Assembly: GCA_963170055.1 (NCBI GenBank)
Contig: CAUJGJ010000113.1
Span: 352,501 to 370,000 of the forward strand
Origin: Halisarca cf. caerulea
Taxonomy: Eukaryota; Porifera; Demospongiae; Chondrillida; Halisarcidae
DNA length: 17,500 nt
Direction: 5' to 3'
Both the position numbers and the translations under genes were made by a program. Shown here piece by piece: positions 1 through 10,800 of the stretch; positions within the stretch are counted from its first letter, which is position 1, and each line of letters opens with the position of its first letter. Below the pieces are notes generated by a model, which was not told the DNA's origin, did no database searches, and was given only the letters and a program-made list of their open reading frames with translations.

Positions 1-170
1 GCGAAACTTTACACCCGTGAAAATTTAGATTGGGCTCCTGTGCAATGGCAAAACATGACTGTCCATGAATAAAAAAGTGCAAAAATTGCTAAAAGCCAAG
101 ATCCACAAAAGTTTCACCCTGTGAAAATTAAAGTGTATACGGTATTCCAGGATTGAGTGGGCAGTTGAGT
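1..170. repeat. Fragment of an interspersed repeat at the window edge
   Basis: Two related segments occur here: AAACTTTACACCCGTGAAAA near the start and AGTTTCACCCTGTGAAAATT around 108-127. Together with GTATACGG at about 135, they look like part of a small non-coding element cut by the left edge. No coding frame is visible. Confidence 0.25.
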
Positions 171-192
171 CCATGTTTGTCCTTAGCCAGCA

Positions 193-786
193 CTAATACA
201 CGTCAATTACGCCCACTCTTGGCTGCTGATGATGAACTGAACGGCAAAAGCAGAAAAAAAGGGTCCACTTCCCCAACATTCCTGTCTTGCACAATTGCAA
301 GTTGCAGAAAAAATGGAGGGTAAACACAGCGTTGATTAGCCACACTTCTGCTACTACCGAGATGAATAACAAGGGTGGGTAAGATTTATTATGCCACGCA
401 AAAGGCCTGGAATTCTCCACAGGTAAAAAGAGCTTTCTCAGCCCTTTTTGGTCAATGATGCCATTCCCCGGGATAAAGGGTGCTTGCTGGCTGTCCAAAG
501 GAAGGAGTGTAGTGCTTGGCTTACTGCTCCATGTACCAGTAGCATCTCTCGACCTCCGACTGGATAACGAAACAGTGAGAATTGGGGTGGATTAAGGCTT
601 GGTGTACCCATATGCTCCTCCCACAAGTGCACCCAGTATGGGGACCAGGTGGATGTTTAGGGTACACATAGTCTCCATTGCCGCAAGAAACCTAGCGTCC
701 ATTCCTGTCACACTGTTCTGAATGATGAAACTAAGAGATCTCTGGTGGTTACAGAAGTAAGTACCAGCTATCCTAGAGTCATTCAT
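193..786 (-). pseudogene. Decayed minus-strand coding remnants, unrecognised
   Basis: Three overlapping minus-strand open frames (592-786, 438-632, 193-498) suggest one old coding region broken by frameshifts. Readable pieces include DARFLAAMETMCTLNIHLVP and, further on, FIPGNGIIDQKGLRKLF. The first piece could be the end of a retroelement RNase H region, since DIRS-type proteins have a similar helix before their HxPG-type motif, but this is weak. I cannot assign it. It ends where the plus-strand LINE remnant begins. Confidence 0.25.
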
Positions 787-844
787 GCAGTCTTTGCCAA
801 TCAGATGCTAAGCATCCTATAACAGTATTATATACTATTGTCCT

Positions 845-1105
845 GTGGGAAAAAGGACATTCCCTGACATGGGATGTACAGTAACCTGTTGGGGTACTTT
901 TGGCCCATTATTCATTTCATTCGCAGCGTCAGGGGCAGGTGCAACTGCAAATCCTGCAGAAACCAGGAAATTGAGTCTCTACAGTGAACTATCTCACACC
1001 CACTATTTTGTCCCCATTGGCATAGAGACCCTTGGTGCTTTCGGTGATGAGGCCCTGTCCTTCTTAAAAGAATTAGACAATTTACTGCATGTCAAATCTT
1101 TATAA
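845..1105 (+). mobile_element. LINE-type retrotransposon, C-terminal end of the reverse transcriptase ORF
   Basis: The 86-residue frame shows a pattern that recurs at the C-terminus of animal non-LTR reverse transcriptase polyproteins: a TC-x-GTF-x-P motif, then an Ala/Gly-rich stretch (AASGAGATANPAETRKL), then YSELSHTHYFVPIGIETLGA and a FLKEL ending. Only the last part of the element is present; the catalytic reverse transcriptase core is absent, as expected for a 5'-truncated copy. The start at 845 is only the first start codon in the frame. The 3' untranslated part continues to about 1160 and runs into a (CA)n tract. A shorter copy lies at 2036-2195. Confidence 0.6.
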
Positions 1106-1159
1106 ACACAATCATATCATTATTTGTGTCAAAGAATCAGTATTATCATACAGAGGTTT

Positions 1160-1162
<3 letters not shown>

Positions 1163-1240
<78 letters not shown>

Positions 1241-1249
1241 ACACACACG

Positions 1250-1315
<66 letters not shown>
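1163..1315 (+). repeat. (CA)n microsatellite with a CG core
   Basis: About 150 bp of CA dinucleotides are interrupted by one CT, an alternating CG run at 1248-1258 and one AAAC. It directly follows the LINE 3' end and creates histidine-threonine open frames in three phases, which are not genes. Alternating purine-pyrimidine sequence with a CG core can adopt Z-DNA. Confidence 0.95.
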
Positions 1316-1319
<4 letters not shown>

Positions 1320-2035
1320 TTAGTTGCATCAACACCTAACACTTAGTATATTCCCATGTACCCAGCAAAAGCGGGGTATAACTAATATGTATCCCACTTG
1401 AAAGAAGGATTTGGCTTGCAGAGAAGGTACTTCGGTGTTTAATTCAAGCCGAACGACAATTATTAGCCTTACAACTTTCCATTCCAGCGACGAACCTTGT
1501 GTCTGCACCGTGTACTGGATGCGTATGCACTGCAAATGCGAAGAGAACGCTTTTAACTTAATACAAGAGAAGACAGCTTCGAGGAACTATGAAAATACTA
1601 TACCGTGAAAACAAAGCTTACTAGTCTAGGAGCACATGTTCCTTTCTAAAAGCTAATTCGCTTCAGTCTTTATCCGTGATGGTCATTGTCGAAGGTTAGA
1701 AAAATTCACGATTGCTCAGTTTGGAGGACTACTGCTCTCCTAAAAGACTACAAAAGCTGCAATGGGGTCTGAAATGATACGTGTAGATAGAAACGTTCCT
1801 AAAAAAAGAACAACTCGAACTTCTTCGTTGGTTTAGTATACATTGTACATACAGTAGGTGTGCTGCTGTTGCATCATCCTGTTGACAAGGCAGTAGTCAA
1901 TTATCGTCACTTAAAACCCGGGGTATATGAATTGGGGTCATTGATATACCCCGGTATATCGCGAATATACCCAAGGCAGTCTCTTTGAAGATAATAGAAA
2001 CCGCCCACACAGTGGGATACATATATGTATATATA
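1316..2035. other. Intergenic stretch with a small perfect hairpin
   Basis: No convincing gene. Two short open frames (1329-1535 minus, 1411-1608 plus) have no recognisable features. A hairpin with perfect 11-bp arms (CCGGGGTATAT at 1918-1928, ATATACCCCGG at 1944-1954) is followed at once by a second small inverted repeat around GGTATATCGCGAATATACC. These are probably remnants of a small element. Confidence 0.6.
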
Positions 2036-2195
2036 TATCACACCCACTATTTTGTCCCCATCGGCATAGACCCTTGGCGCTTTTGATCATGAGGCTCTGT
2101 CCTTCTTAAAAGAATTAGACCAAATCTTTGTAAACACAATCAGATCATTATTTGTGTTAAAGAGTCAGTATTATCATGCATACAGAGGTTTAGTT
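2036..2195 (+). mobile_element. Second, shorter copy of the LINE 3' end
   Basis: This stretch repeats about 991-1160: the CACCCACTATTTTGTCCCCA segment, CTTCTTAAAAGAATTAGAC, the TAAACACAATCA segment and TATTATCATRCATACAGAGG-like end. It is the same strand, with several substitutions and small deletions (for example loss of the segment after AGAC). A premature frame change makes it non-coding. It begins after a TA-rich run. Confidence 0.75.
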
Positions 2196-2242
2196 TTGTG
2201 GCAATTTTGTCTTGTAGTAAAGTGTAGATCTTCGTTTGTTCT

Positions 2243-2514
<272 letters not shown>

Positions 2515-2518
2515 TGTA

Positions 2519-2539
2519 TATATGTATATATATACACAT

Positions 2540-2631
<92 letters not shown>

Positions 2632-2660
2632 GTGTGTGTATATATATATAATATACGCAT
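2519..2660. repeat. (TA)n microsatellite with TG/CA interruptions
   Basis: A second TA tract directly follows the palindrome, pure from about 2549 to 2618 with TGTATATA and CATATA variants on each side. It produces Tyr-Ile open frames only. Confidence 0.95.
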
Positions 2661-2879
2661 ATATGCGTAAGTTACTAACTTACAACCTCTGCACTCTTAC
2701 TTGCAGTTGTTTTGCATATTGCATTTATGCTGAGAAATGGATGCACTTCTGATAACCTAATTCGGGTTTGGAATCTTTACTTCATGGAGCAACATGTGAG
2801 CTATGCATAATTTTTCTACAATGTATGGTCATGTGTATTAACTGTAGATATACTCATGCATATAAGAGATGTCAATATG

Positions 2880-3077
2880 TCATAGCGATTGCATGACCAA
2901 TTGTGCATTGGCGTATTTTTTACTCAAGTCCAGATATGTCATCAAGGGCCCATTAGCATACCTTATAAGTTGTGCCAATAGATCAGTGTCTGCATTCAGA
3001 ATTTTAACTCTGCTTGTATCATGGGTTGCTGCCCTCCATAACATCTTTGCACTTAGTAGTAGTTTGTCTGTATGCAT
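2880..3077 (-). pseudogene. Minus-strand remnant with an ADTD motif, possible mobile-element protein
   Basis: A 65-codon minus-strand frame carries KILNADTDLLAQLIRYANGP and TYLDLSKKYA. The DTD followed by a hydrophobic helix resembles the 'DTDV..L' segment found in poorly characterised mobile-element proteins of cnidarians and other animals. The plus strand of the same stretch is also open but is hydrophobic and has no motif. No neighbours extend it, so I take it as a degraded fragment. Confidence 0.3.
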
Positions 3078-3107
3078 GCTTGCTTTATTTGATCATTTAT
3101 TAAATTA

Positions 3108-3162
3108 AATTATATATATATATATACGTATATATATATATATATATATACACGTATATATG
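3108..3162. repeat. Short (TA)n tract with ACGTA interruptions
   Basis: TA dinucleotides are broken by two ACGTA units near 3125 and 3152. No coding content. Confidence 0.85.
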
Positions 3163-3269
3163 ATCTAGCCTAGTAACTAAATTTCCCGGTTGGCTAACCG
3201 GACGCTGTTTGTTCAACTGGTCAACTGGTTAGGCTCTGCTCGCTTCGCGCGCTCCGAGAAAAACTAATC

Positions 3270-3480
3270 TCAACTATTCCTACATCCGGCGTTAGTATTT
3301 CAGCTGCGGGATTCAGGAATATGCACACTGTACCCAGTCCAACCCACCTCTGTCTAGCTCAAGCCCGTCTAGCCCCATGTATGCTTATCCCTATGCCCGT
3401 CTAGCCCTATGCATGTCTATAGCCCTATGTTTGTCTAGCCCTATGCATGTCTATCCCTGTGCCCGTCTAGCCCTGTGTAG
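3270..3480 (+). repeat. Hairpin plus GTCTAGCCC minisatellite, copy A
   Basis: An imperfect inverted repeat (ATTCCTACATCCGGC and GCGGGATTCAGGAAT) is followed by TGCACACTGTACCCAGTCCA and then about eight units of a 16-18-bp tandem repeat with core GTCTAGCCCTATGC (3353-3480). The same order of parts, in reverse orientation, occurs at 12472-12663, so this is a dispersed repeat family and not a simple tandem array. The 3180-3260 stretch before it has small inverted repeats such as CCGGTTGGCTAACCGG. Confidence 0.75.
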
Positions 3481-3587
3481 CAAACAACCCTACCTTGTTT
3501 CAATGTTTTTTGACGATTGACAGTTTTTATCCCTACATCTCTTTTCCATTTTTGAATGTTCTTTTATATGATTTATATATATACACA

Positions 3588-3764
3588 CAGTGAAACCTCT
3601 TTAATCCAACACTCAATGGGACCTGAGAATAATGTCAGAGTAGGAAATTGTCAGGTTACAGAGTGCCTCTGTCCATACTTTAATATGGTAACTGCACCTC
3701 ACTAGACGGCTGGATTAGAAGGAATGTCGGGTTACGGAGGTGTTGGGTTAGAGAGGTTTCACTG
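3588..3764. mobile_element. MITE, pogo/Tigger-like terminal inverted repeats
   Basis: The ends CAGTGAAACCTCTTTAATCC and, as reverse complement, CAGTGAAACCTCTCTAACCC form inverted repeats of about 24 bp around 177 bp of non-coding DNA. The CAGTG start and flanking TA (right side intact, left side CA in a TA/CA run) fit the TA target duplication of pogo-like Tc1/mariner elements. Internal pieces repeat the terminal motif (GGATTAGAAGGAATGTCGGG). Confidence 0.75.
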
Positions 3765-4243
3765 TATATATAATCCTTGCAAGATTTTCTGGTGTAACCG
3801 TTCAGAAGTTCAACTGCATGGCTATTGTTAACACTTGCATGGAATAACTTTATAATATACTAGGGCCAATAGGCCCTACTATACAATCTAATGTGGTATG
3901 ACATTGAGGGGTATATGATTGATTTTGTAAGCATTAGATATTGTTCAGTGTTCTTCCCAGTTATCTTAAGGCATGTCGGTTCTACATGCCTTCTTTATAA
4001 AAGTTTAATACTATTTGTAGGAAAAGCATGCATGCATTTATGAATTGTTGAAAATCTATATTTAGTACAAATCATGCTAATGCCCAAAACTGAAGCAGCA
4101 TGCAAGCTTTTCTGATGTATTGCATATACATGTACATGATGATGTACATATGAATGTACATGTTCAACATGCCTGAAATTATTTCTGGGGAGAGCACTGT
4201 TGTTGAATGTGTTATAGAAAATATGTTGCAGAATAAAAACGAA
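3765..4243. other. Non-coding stretch, small hairpins only
   Basis: No supportable gene. There are short palindromes: AGGGCCAATAGGCCCT near 3862 and AAGGCATGTCGGTTCTACATGCCTT near 3968. The minus-strand frame 3995-4267 shows no motif. Confidence 0.5.
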
Positions 4244-4245
4244 TA

Positions 4246-4663
4246 CCATAGAAGTTGAAACTTTCATGTGGTCAAGTTTCGTGAATGAAGAAATTGCAAG
4301 ATTTTTACGTTTTTTGTTTCGCGAATGGTCTACCTCACTGTAACTCTCCCAGCGTTTAACTCCCGGGTAGGCAACTATTAGACACGACGTCTACGTGTTC
4401 ACAAGGTTATTGCTGTTGCAAAACTCTTTTCCTTTTACTTTAAGTTTAGACATGGCAGCCATTTCAAAGGACTCTTCGTACAATGAACAGCCTTATCTAT
4501 TAAGCAATGGGCCATTGTTGCCTGAACAACAAACAACAAAGGGCTTGCCTTTACTCCGAATCATTATCATGCCTAGTGAACTTCCACGAATTAAATTTTG
4601 CGAATGCCTCTTCATTTACAAAACTCATGAAACTTAGCTGCATGAAAGTTTCAACTTCTGCGG
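4246..4663. mobile_element. MITE with AGAAGTTGAAACTTTCATG termini and TA flanks
   Basis: The left end CCATAGAAGTTGAAACTTTC and the right end, reverse complemented CCGCAGAAGTTGAAACTTTC, form inverted repeats that continue with gaps for about 50 bp. TA flanks both sides, fitting a TA target duplication. About 420 bp long; the open frame inside (4395-4637) has no recognisable product. It ends about 70 bp before the acceptor of exon 1. Confidence 0.65.
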
Positions 4664-4734
4664 TAATTTACCAATTTTCTACTGAATACGATTTCTGAAT
4701 CAGTGAATGTCATTTTTTGAATTTTGTAATGCAG

Positions 4735-4898
4735 GTGTGTGACTGTGAGAAGCTCACAGTAGCAAATGTGGCACAGATGACCTCTGCCATACAGTTGGGG
4801 CAACTTCTTGAGCTCCCTGCTGAACTTTGCTTTGGTGGTTGCCACCTTGGACAGTTTATTATTGATGTTTGCAATGTGCTAACATTGGGTACCCTACA
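4735..4898 (+). CDS. Exon 1 (first visible) of the helical-protein gene
   Basis: The acceptor is TTTTGTAATGCAG and the donor is GTGAGT. The exon starts in phase 0 with VCDCEKL, runs 54 codons without a stop and ends two bases into a codon. It contains AIQLGQLLELPAEL, then a Cys/Gly-rich turn (CFGGC), then a second helix ending NVLTLGTL. The ending 'CA' joins the first 'A' of exon 2 to make Gln. Open frame continues upstream of the acceptor only to about 4717, so more upstream exons are needed for a start. A MITE ends about 70 bp upstream of the acceptor. Confidence 0.6.
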
Positions 4899-7800
4899 GT
4901 GAGTAATATCCATGCATTGCATGCTGTACTTTGTGTTATAGAACCATAATATGGTATTACACTTTTCTGCAGTAAAAGCGTATGACTTACAGTAAACATT
5001 GATGGTGGCTTAATGTTAAGGAAATTTTGCCAGCCATGCAGCTGCTTATGATTTATGTTAACTATGTATAAGGGCACATTTCAAACTTTCTTCATATATA
5101 TAACTTGGGCAAACCATGTTTATTCCAATATGTATCTTGCTTACAGGCAATAAGGAGTTGAACATTACTGTACCACAAGGTGACTTCTTCACATTAGTGT
5201 TCCACCAATGTGGAACAAAGTGTAAACTTACTAAATCGCAAAATGAATTTCGCTGCTCCATTCAATGGCTTCAATATTCAAGGTTATCCTCAAGAAAAAA
5301 CCTAGAAAAACACCCATGTGTGGCCACAAAATGCTGGACATAACACAAATGGAACAATCTACAGTACAGAGATTCATTTTTCTGTGCAAGTTTTGAATTC
5401 GAAAACTAAATTAAGTTTTTCCAACCGTAATTTTGATTGAGATTTCTTTGTGTGCTCATCTTCCTTTTTCATGGGATAGCAGATGATGTCCAATGACAAT
5501 ATAGATTATAGGCTAGGGTGTATATCAGATACAAAATAGATATGGTCAAGCATTAGTCCAAGTGTCATTTAGAACTGTACATCTCGTTCCGACAAGGTGT
5601 TTTGTATTCTAGTGCTTTGATAACGTCCACCATTTTATTTTATGTCCCGTTTATGTCTCAATTGGACGTAACGTACATATCTGCGTATTCCTAGAGGACC
5701 CTTTCTCCATCACATATGGCTTGGGTATCATAATGCGCCATTATCCTCTTGCCAACCCAGCAATGCCCCCGAGTTGCTGCTGCCGTCACAATTACCAATA
5801 ATTCTTTCCACTGTATATCCTTTTGCTCTTGGACCTCATTCCATGTGCCATTGAACCAGTGGACATTCCAGTATGCTCCGTAACCAATTCCCCCAGAGGC
5901 ATCTGTACACTATAGAATTAAAAGGCTTTTAGGGTGCTCCCTTCTGGCTCCAGGATAATGGCTGAGCCATCCTGCTAAAATCTGCCTCCACTACTGCAAA
6001 TCTTTTGCAAAGTTTTAGGATGAATATATGTGGTGATGAAGCTCCTTTGCCGTGGTCAAAAGTTCTATCATCCTTAATAAGAATATCCTACCTGCAGGCA
6101 GCAGCTGAGCTTCCCTATCAATGATAACACCTCTCTTTTTGTAGCCTTCTTTTTAACAAATTCTTCAATTATATTACTACCTAATTCCTCTTTCTCTTCA
6201 GGTGGTAGTTACACTGTCATGTTGTTGGAATTCATTTAAATGCCCAAGAATGCTATCTCTTACTGGTCCTTGTTTTTTCTGATATTACTGGAGTCCCAAG
6301 GTCATCATGCACTTCTATTATTTGTTCTAGGTTTTCCCTACATGCAATAGCCGTGCTGCTTGCCATAAAGCAGTCATCCAAATAGTGAATTAGGTATGAT
6401 ACCCTGAATTTTTCTTTGCAATCCACTGGATGACCTCTGCAACACTGTTGAATATCCCTGGGTCATATCTGAGGCCAAATGATAGACATTTATCCACATA
6501 GAACTTTTTCCTTGCCAGTATATGGAGAGAAGGTGGTGATCTGCCGGATTTACTGGACACATGCGATCGAAACACATCTTACCTCTGCTAGAGCATTGTG
6601 TACTGAACAGTATAGCGACGAGCACGCAGGATCATTGCCATCGTTTATGCTTGTGCTGAGGGGATACGCAACTTGGTGCAATCTTGTACACTTCGAGTGT
6701 AATCTCAAGTGAAATCCTGAAATCTTACACAATCTTGAAATCTGCAATCCCTTGTATGCGTTTGAAATCCTGGTAGAAATCTTCACCGAAATCCCAAAAT
6801 CACCTAAGTAACAAAATCTGGAAATCTTGCCTGAAGTCCAGAAGTCTTATCTGAAATCTGGAAATCTTCTGAGAAATCTTGAAATCTTAAAATCTCACTA
6901 GGCAAAATCTTGCAAAATCTTATTCCGAAATCTTTACAGTCTCAGTGCAATCTTTGATATCTTGTGCAATCTCCGTGGGATTGCAGCTCATCGTCATAAT
7001 GCCTACCGACCCCTTGGCTTGTGCCTGCTGGTGGAGACAGATGGTAGATTTCCCGCGATCTGACGTCCTTCTTTGGTATAACTTCTGATACTTGTACGGT
7101 GGGGAAATGAAAGGGCCAGCTGTTAGGTTGTATTCTGCCCTGCTCCCTCATGCCCTGTCTCTAAATTGTCAGGTAACAGTAGTTGCACTGCAGGTCAACG
7201 TATTCGCCCTTTTTTATGGAGGAAAGCAGCTTACCTGGGAAGGAAGGTAGTGATGGTACTTAGGTGGATCCAGGGGGTGGGGGGTGCCGGTGGTGCCCAG
7301 GCACCACCCTAAAGCCAGAAACCCACATTTGTACAGATGGAAAAGAAGTAACAGTATAATATTTTATATTCTGATTCTTAAAATCCCAACCAGTAGTAGA
7401 TTTTAGTTGGTAAATAGGCAGTTACATTAGGTCATGCTACCCGTTTCAAGAGTAAAAAGCTAAATAATACATCACAACACAGCATAAAACTATAGGTTAG
7501 GCAACTAGGCTATATTTTTAAGCATCTTTACTCATGTTACTATAGTATAATACTGTGTAAACAATGTGTTCTTCACCTCACCTGAATGTGCTAAAGAGCT
7601 TAAACTAACTTGAGAAGTTATTAAGTGGCTGCTATTTTAAGAGATTCCAGCATGATACTGGTTTATACTGTATGTATGGAACCATAGATAAGTTTCCAAG
7701 TGGCACCACTCCTCCCCCTAATTTTGTTTCTGGATCCGCCTATGGATGGTGTGTTTGTGTTTGTACTAATGACGTCAGAGGAGCAGGTCCGTCCAAGCTT

Positions 7801-10800
7801 ACCTCTGGTGGTGTAGCTATTCCCGCTAACTTCTGTACAACCAGTGATTTTGTTCCTGACACATTTCCAAGTAAAGAACCCACGATGTCATCTCTCATGG
7901 TCTCCATTGATTGCTTTACTGTTTTGGTAATCTTGTAGGAAACAGCGGTAACATGGTGTCTACTTGCTTCTTGGCTCCCGTTCCTGTAGTTGACGAGGAT
8001 ATCGCAGACTGACTGAAGGTTCTTGTAAAGCCTGGCCGCCTTTTCCATCACTGAACCTCTTGCGGCATGCCTCTGTTGTAGGTGGAGGTCAAGAACTTTT
8101 GTTGGCAGTCTTCTTAGCTGTGCAATTGACATATCGTATAGGTTTGCCGTAAATGCTTGGCCATGTGTCATGGCATGGTTTCTTAATTCGCCTTCCCTTT
8201 GCTCTGGTGCATAGGTGGCCACTTATTCCCAGGCATTGTACTACAACTAGCAGTTTAACTTCTATCCCGTTCAATCTGACTTGATCTTGTGCACCATCTA
8301 GTTGTTGTGCTGACTAGTATGCCATACCATATGCAGTCACTGTCATGCACACCACTGTATGAACATACCACACGAGATGCATACCCACATGCACGTACAA
8401 GGGGACATCAACATACATCCACCCACACAAGGGGGGACGTCCATTAATCTCTGCCAACATGGTTGACAACCATTAAGCAGTATCTAAATTTGCTTCTTGA
8501 GCCACTGATGATAGGTCTTCCATGGTTAAACATCGTGTTAGGTGTCATATCATGTATTTTGTTGTGAACTCCGATACAGTGCATGAATTCTCATTAATCT
8601 GTCACCACTTTTATGCATGAAATGATTGAAATACTAGTGCATTGCTTTGGATAATCGGTCAAATTCATCGATGTCCCCTGAAATTTTTAAAATCAAAATT
8701 AATTGTGGTGGGTTAGTGATAATTAACTATACACTGTACTTTGTAGATCGAATGAAAGATTTTGACCAGGAACACTTTGTAAATTGGGATCTTTTGGGGA
8801 AAGTTATGCATAATTTTTGTTGGAGAAAACGTCTTGCTATATAGTATTTGCCTGCAACTTATACTTAATTTGCATTTTCAACGCAGTATCTTTTAAAAAT
8901 TCTGGTTACTTACGTATAATAAATTAATATTATCATTTTTGCAATCTTTATAATTCTATTCTGGCCGAACGTTATTCTGTCCTCTCAGAAAAGCTATTCA
9001 GCAATTTGAGAGTCTGTTGAAAATCAGTGGACTTTTCCTAACTGATTTTTTGGTGACAAGTTACCAGCTCCTTTCCAAGAAATCAAAGCTAACTCCTGCC
9101 AGAAGAAAGCAGAAAGAATATTTACCTTCTGAATCTGTGGTAAATGAGGTAAGTACAGTATTTATTATGCATATGCAATGGAGATGTCACCTAGGTAGTG
9201 TCAGCAAGTGGCTCATCAGTCCAAATTCATCAATCTACAAATTTGGCCACCTAATACTTCATGCTGATAAAGGCTATGAACTTGCAACTCCTGTCAACCA
9301 TAGCCCTCTATATGCACTGGCTGTAGTTAGGAATTTAGGTGCTTCTGTTGTCCTTTCAGGAATAGGAGCAATTTATCTCCTGAGGCCAAATAAATTTTGG
9401 CCACTTGTTTGTAAATTTGTCTGCGTTTCGTTTCTCAGCCGATTCGATTTGGAAGACTCTGAAACTTTCACAGCAAATCACAATGTACACCCCCTAATTT
9501 GATGTAAAATTTCAGCTCCGAAGTGTTCAAGTAGGTTATGTTAAAACAGACACATACGCTTGAAATCTGGCCTTGTGGAAACACATATACGTATACTCAC
9601 GAGAACATAAATTCACTGTGTAGGCTGGTAAACAAGAACTATAGACACTATGCCAGAACCTTTTGCACTATTTGAATAAGCTCCTGCATGCATGTTGCAA
9701 TGGGGTGCATGAGTACCTTGATCACGCACATTAAACAGTAGTTTTATGTAGATCAGCTAATTCTTTACAACCTACAAAAATCTTGTGTCTACAATGCATA
9801 AAATTACAAATTCATTGCAACATGCATACAGGAAATTATTCACAATAGTGCGAAAGGTTCTCTGGCACAGTGTCTATAGTTCTGGATTGCTACCCTATGC
9901 AGTAAATTCACATTCTCATGAGTATGCGTTTGCATGTAAGTCCAGATTTCAAGTATACTATATTATATAACATCAGCTGTTTTAACCCAACCTACTTAAA
10001 CACTTTAGAGCTGAAATTTTACATCAAATTAGAGGATGTACATTGTGATTTGCTGTGAAAGTTTCAGAGTCTTCTGAATTAAATCAGCTGAAAAACCAAG
10101 TTTTACTTACAAGCGGCCAAATGTTCATTTATTTGGCCACAGAAAATGAATTGCTCCTATTCCTGAAGGTACAACAAAAGCACCTAAATTCCTAACTACA
10201 GCCAGTACATATAGAGGGCTATGGGTGACAGGAGTTGGAAGTTTATTGCCTTTATCGGTATGAAGTATCAGGTGGCCAAATTTGTATCCGGCTGAATTGG
10301 CATTTTTTACTCTATTGTTGGGCCAACGGTCCAGCAGAATTAGGGACTGTTAACAATATACGGACGCCTTATTAGGGAGGTTTGGTAGGTGAGGTAGGGA
10401 GGACTAGGAAAGGGAAAGAAAAAGCATATTTAGGACAGTTATCCTTGCATGTGTCGATTGGGGGTCATGGAAATTTCCACACTAAATGTCCTTACAAGCT
10501 TGAAACATACGCGAAACAAACCCTCACACTGAGCAAGGTTGATCCATTCCTCGGCTATCCATGGCAGAAAATTGGAATAGATTGCTTTACTTAAACCCTC
10601 TGCGTTGCACCAAAGTTATGATTTGACACATAACTTGGTCATACTTCGACCAATCAAAAAAGCGGTTACCACCATTAGATTCGCCGTACTGACTTTCATC
10701 CAGAACATCATTTTTGGATGTTACCGACAGCAATGATGCTTTACATTGTGACCCCTGCCATAAGACAATAGTCAAGCAACCTCTGAAATGATACTACTGA

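Noticed and set aside
1089..1346. His-Thr repeat open frames
   Set aside because: They are (CA)n microsatellite read in three phases.
3181..3262. Possible tRNA-derived SINE head
   Set aside because: I saw GC-rich hairpins but no A-box and B-box in correct spacing.
3353..3480. CRISPR-like array
   Set aside because: The units are 16-18 bp, contiguous and degenerate with no unique spacers: a minisatellite.
4395..4698. Overlapping plus-strand frames
   Set aside because: They lie within a MITE and have no recognisable protein features.
5147..5343. Possible extra exon (KELNITVPQGDFF)
   Set aside because: It does not join exon 1 in phase through the strong donor, while exon 1 joins exon 2 directly; a weak GTACCC donor would be needed.
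7672..7938. Plus-strand 88-codon frame
   Set aside because: It is a shadow of the minus-strand first ORF of the retroelement and of the MITE end.
4735..9148. Naming the gene FANCI
   Set aside because: Only a few residues agree in exons 1-2, a 13-residue gap is required, and exons 3-8 do not match the FANCI C-terminus as I know it.
9149..9502. Continuation of the exon 2 frame as a 161-codon gene
   Set aside because: A consensus GTAAGT donor ends the exon and the continuation runs into the inverted-repeat arm without motifs.
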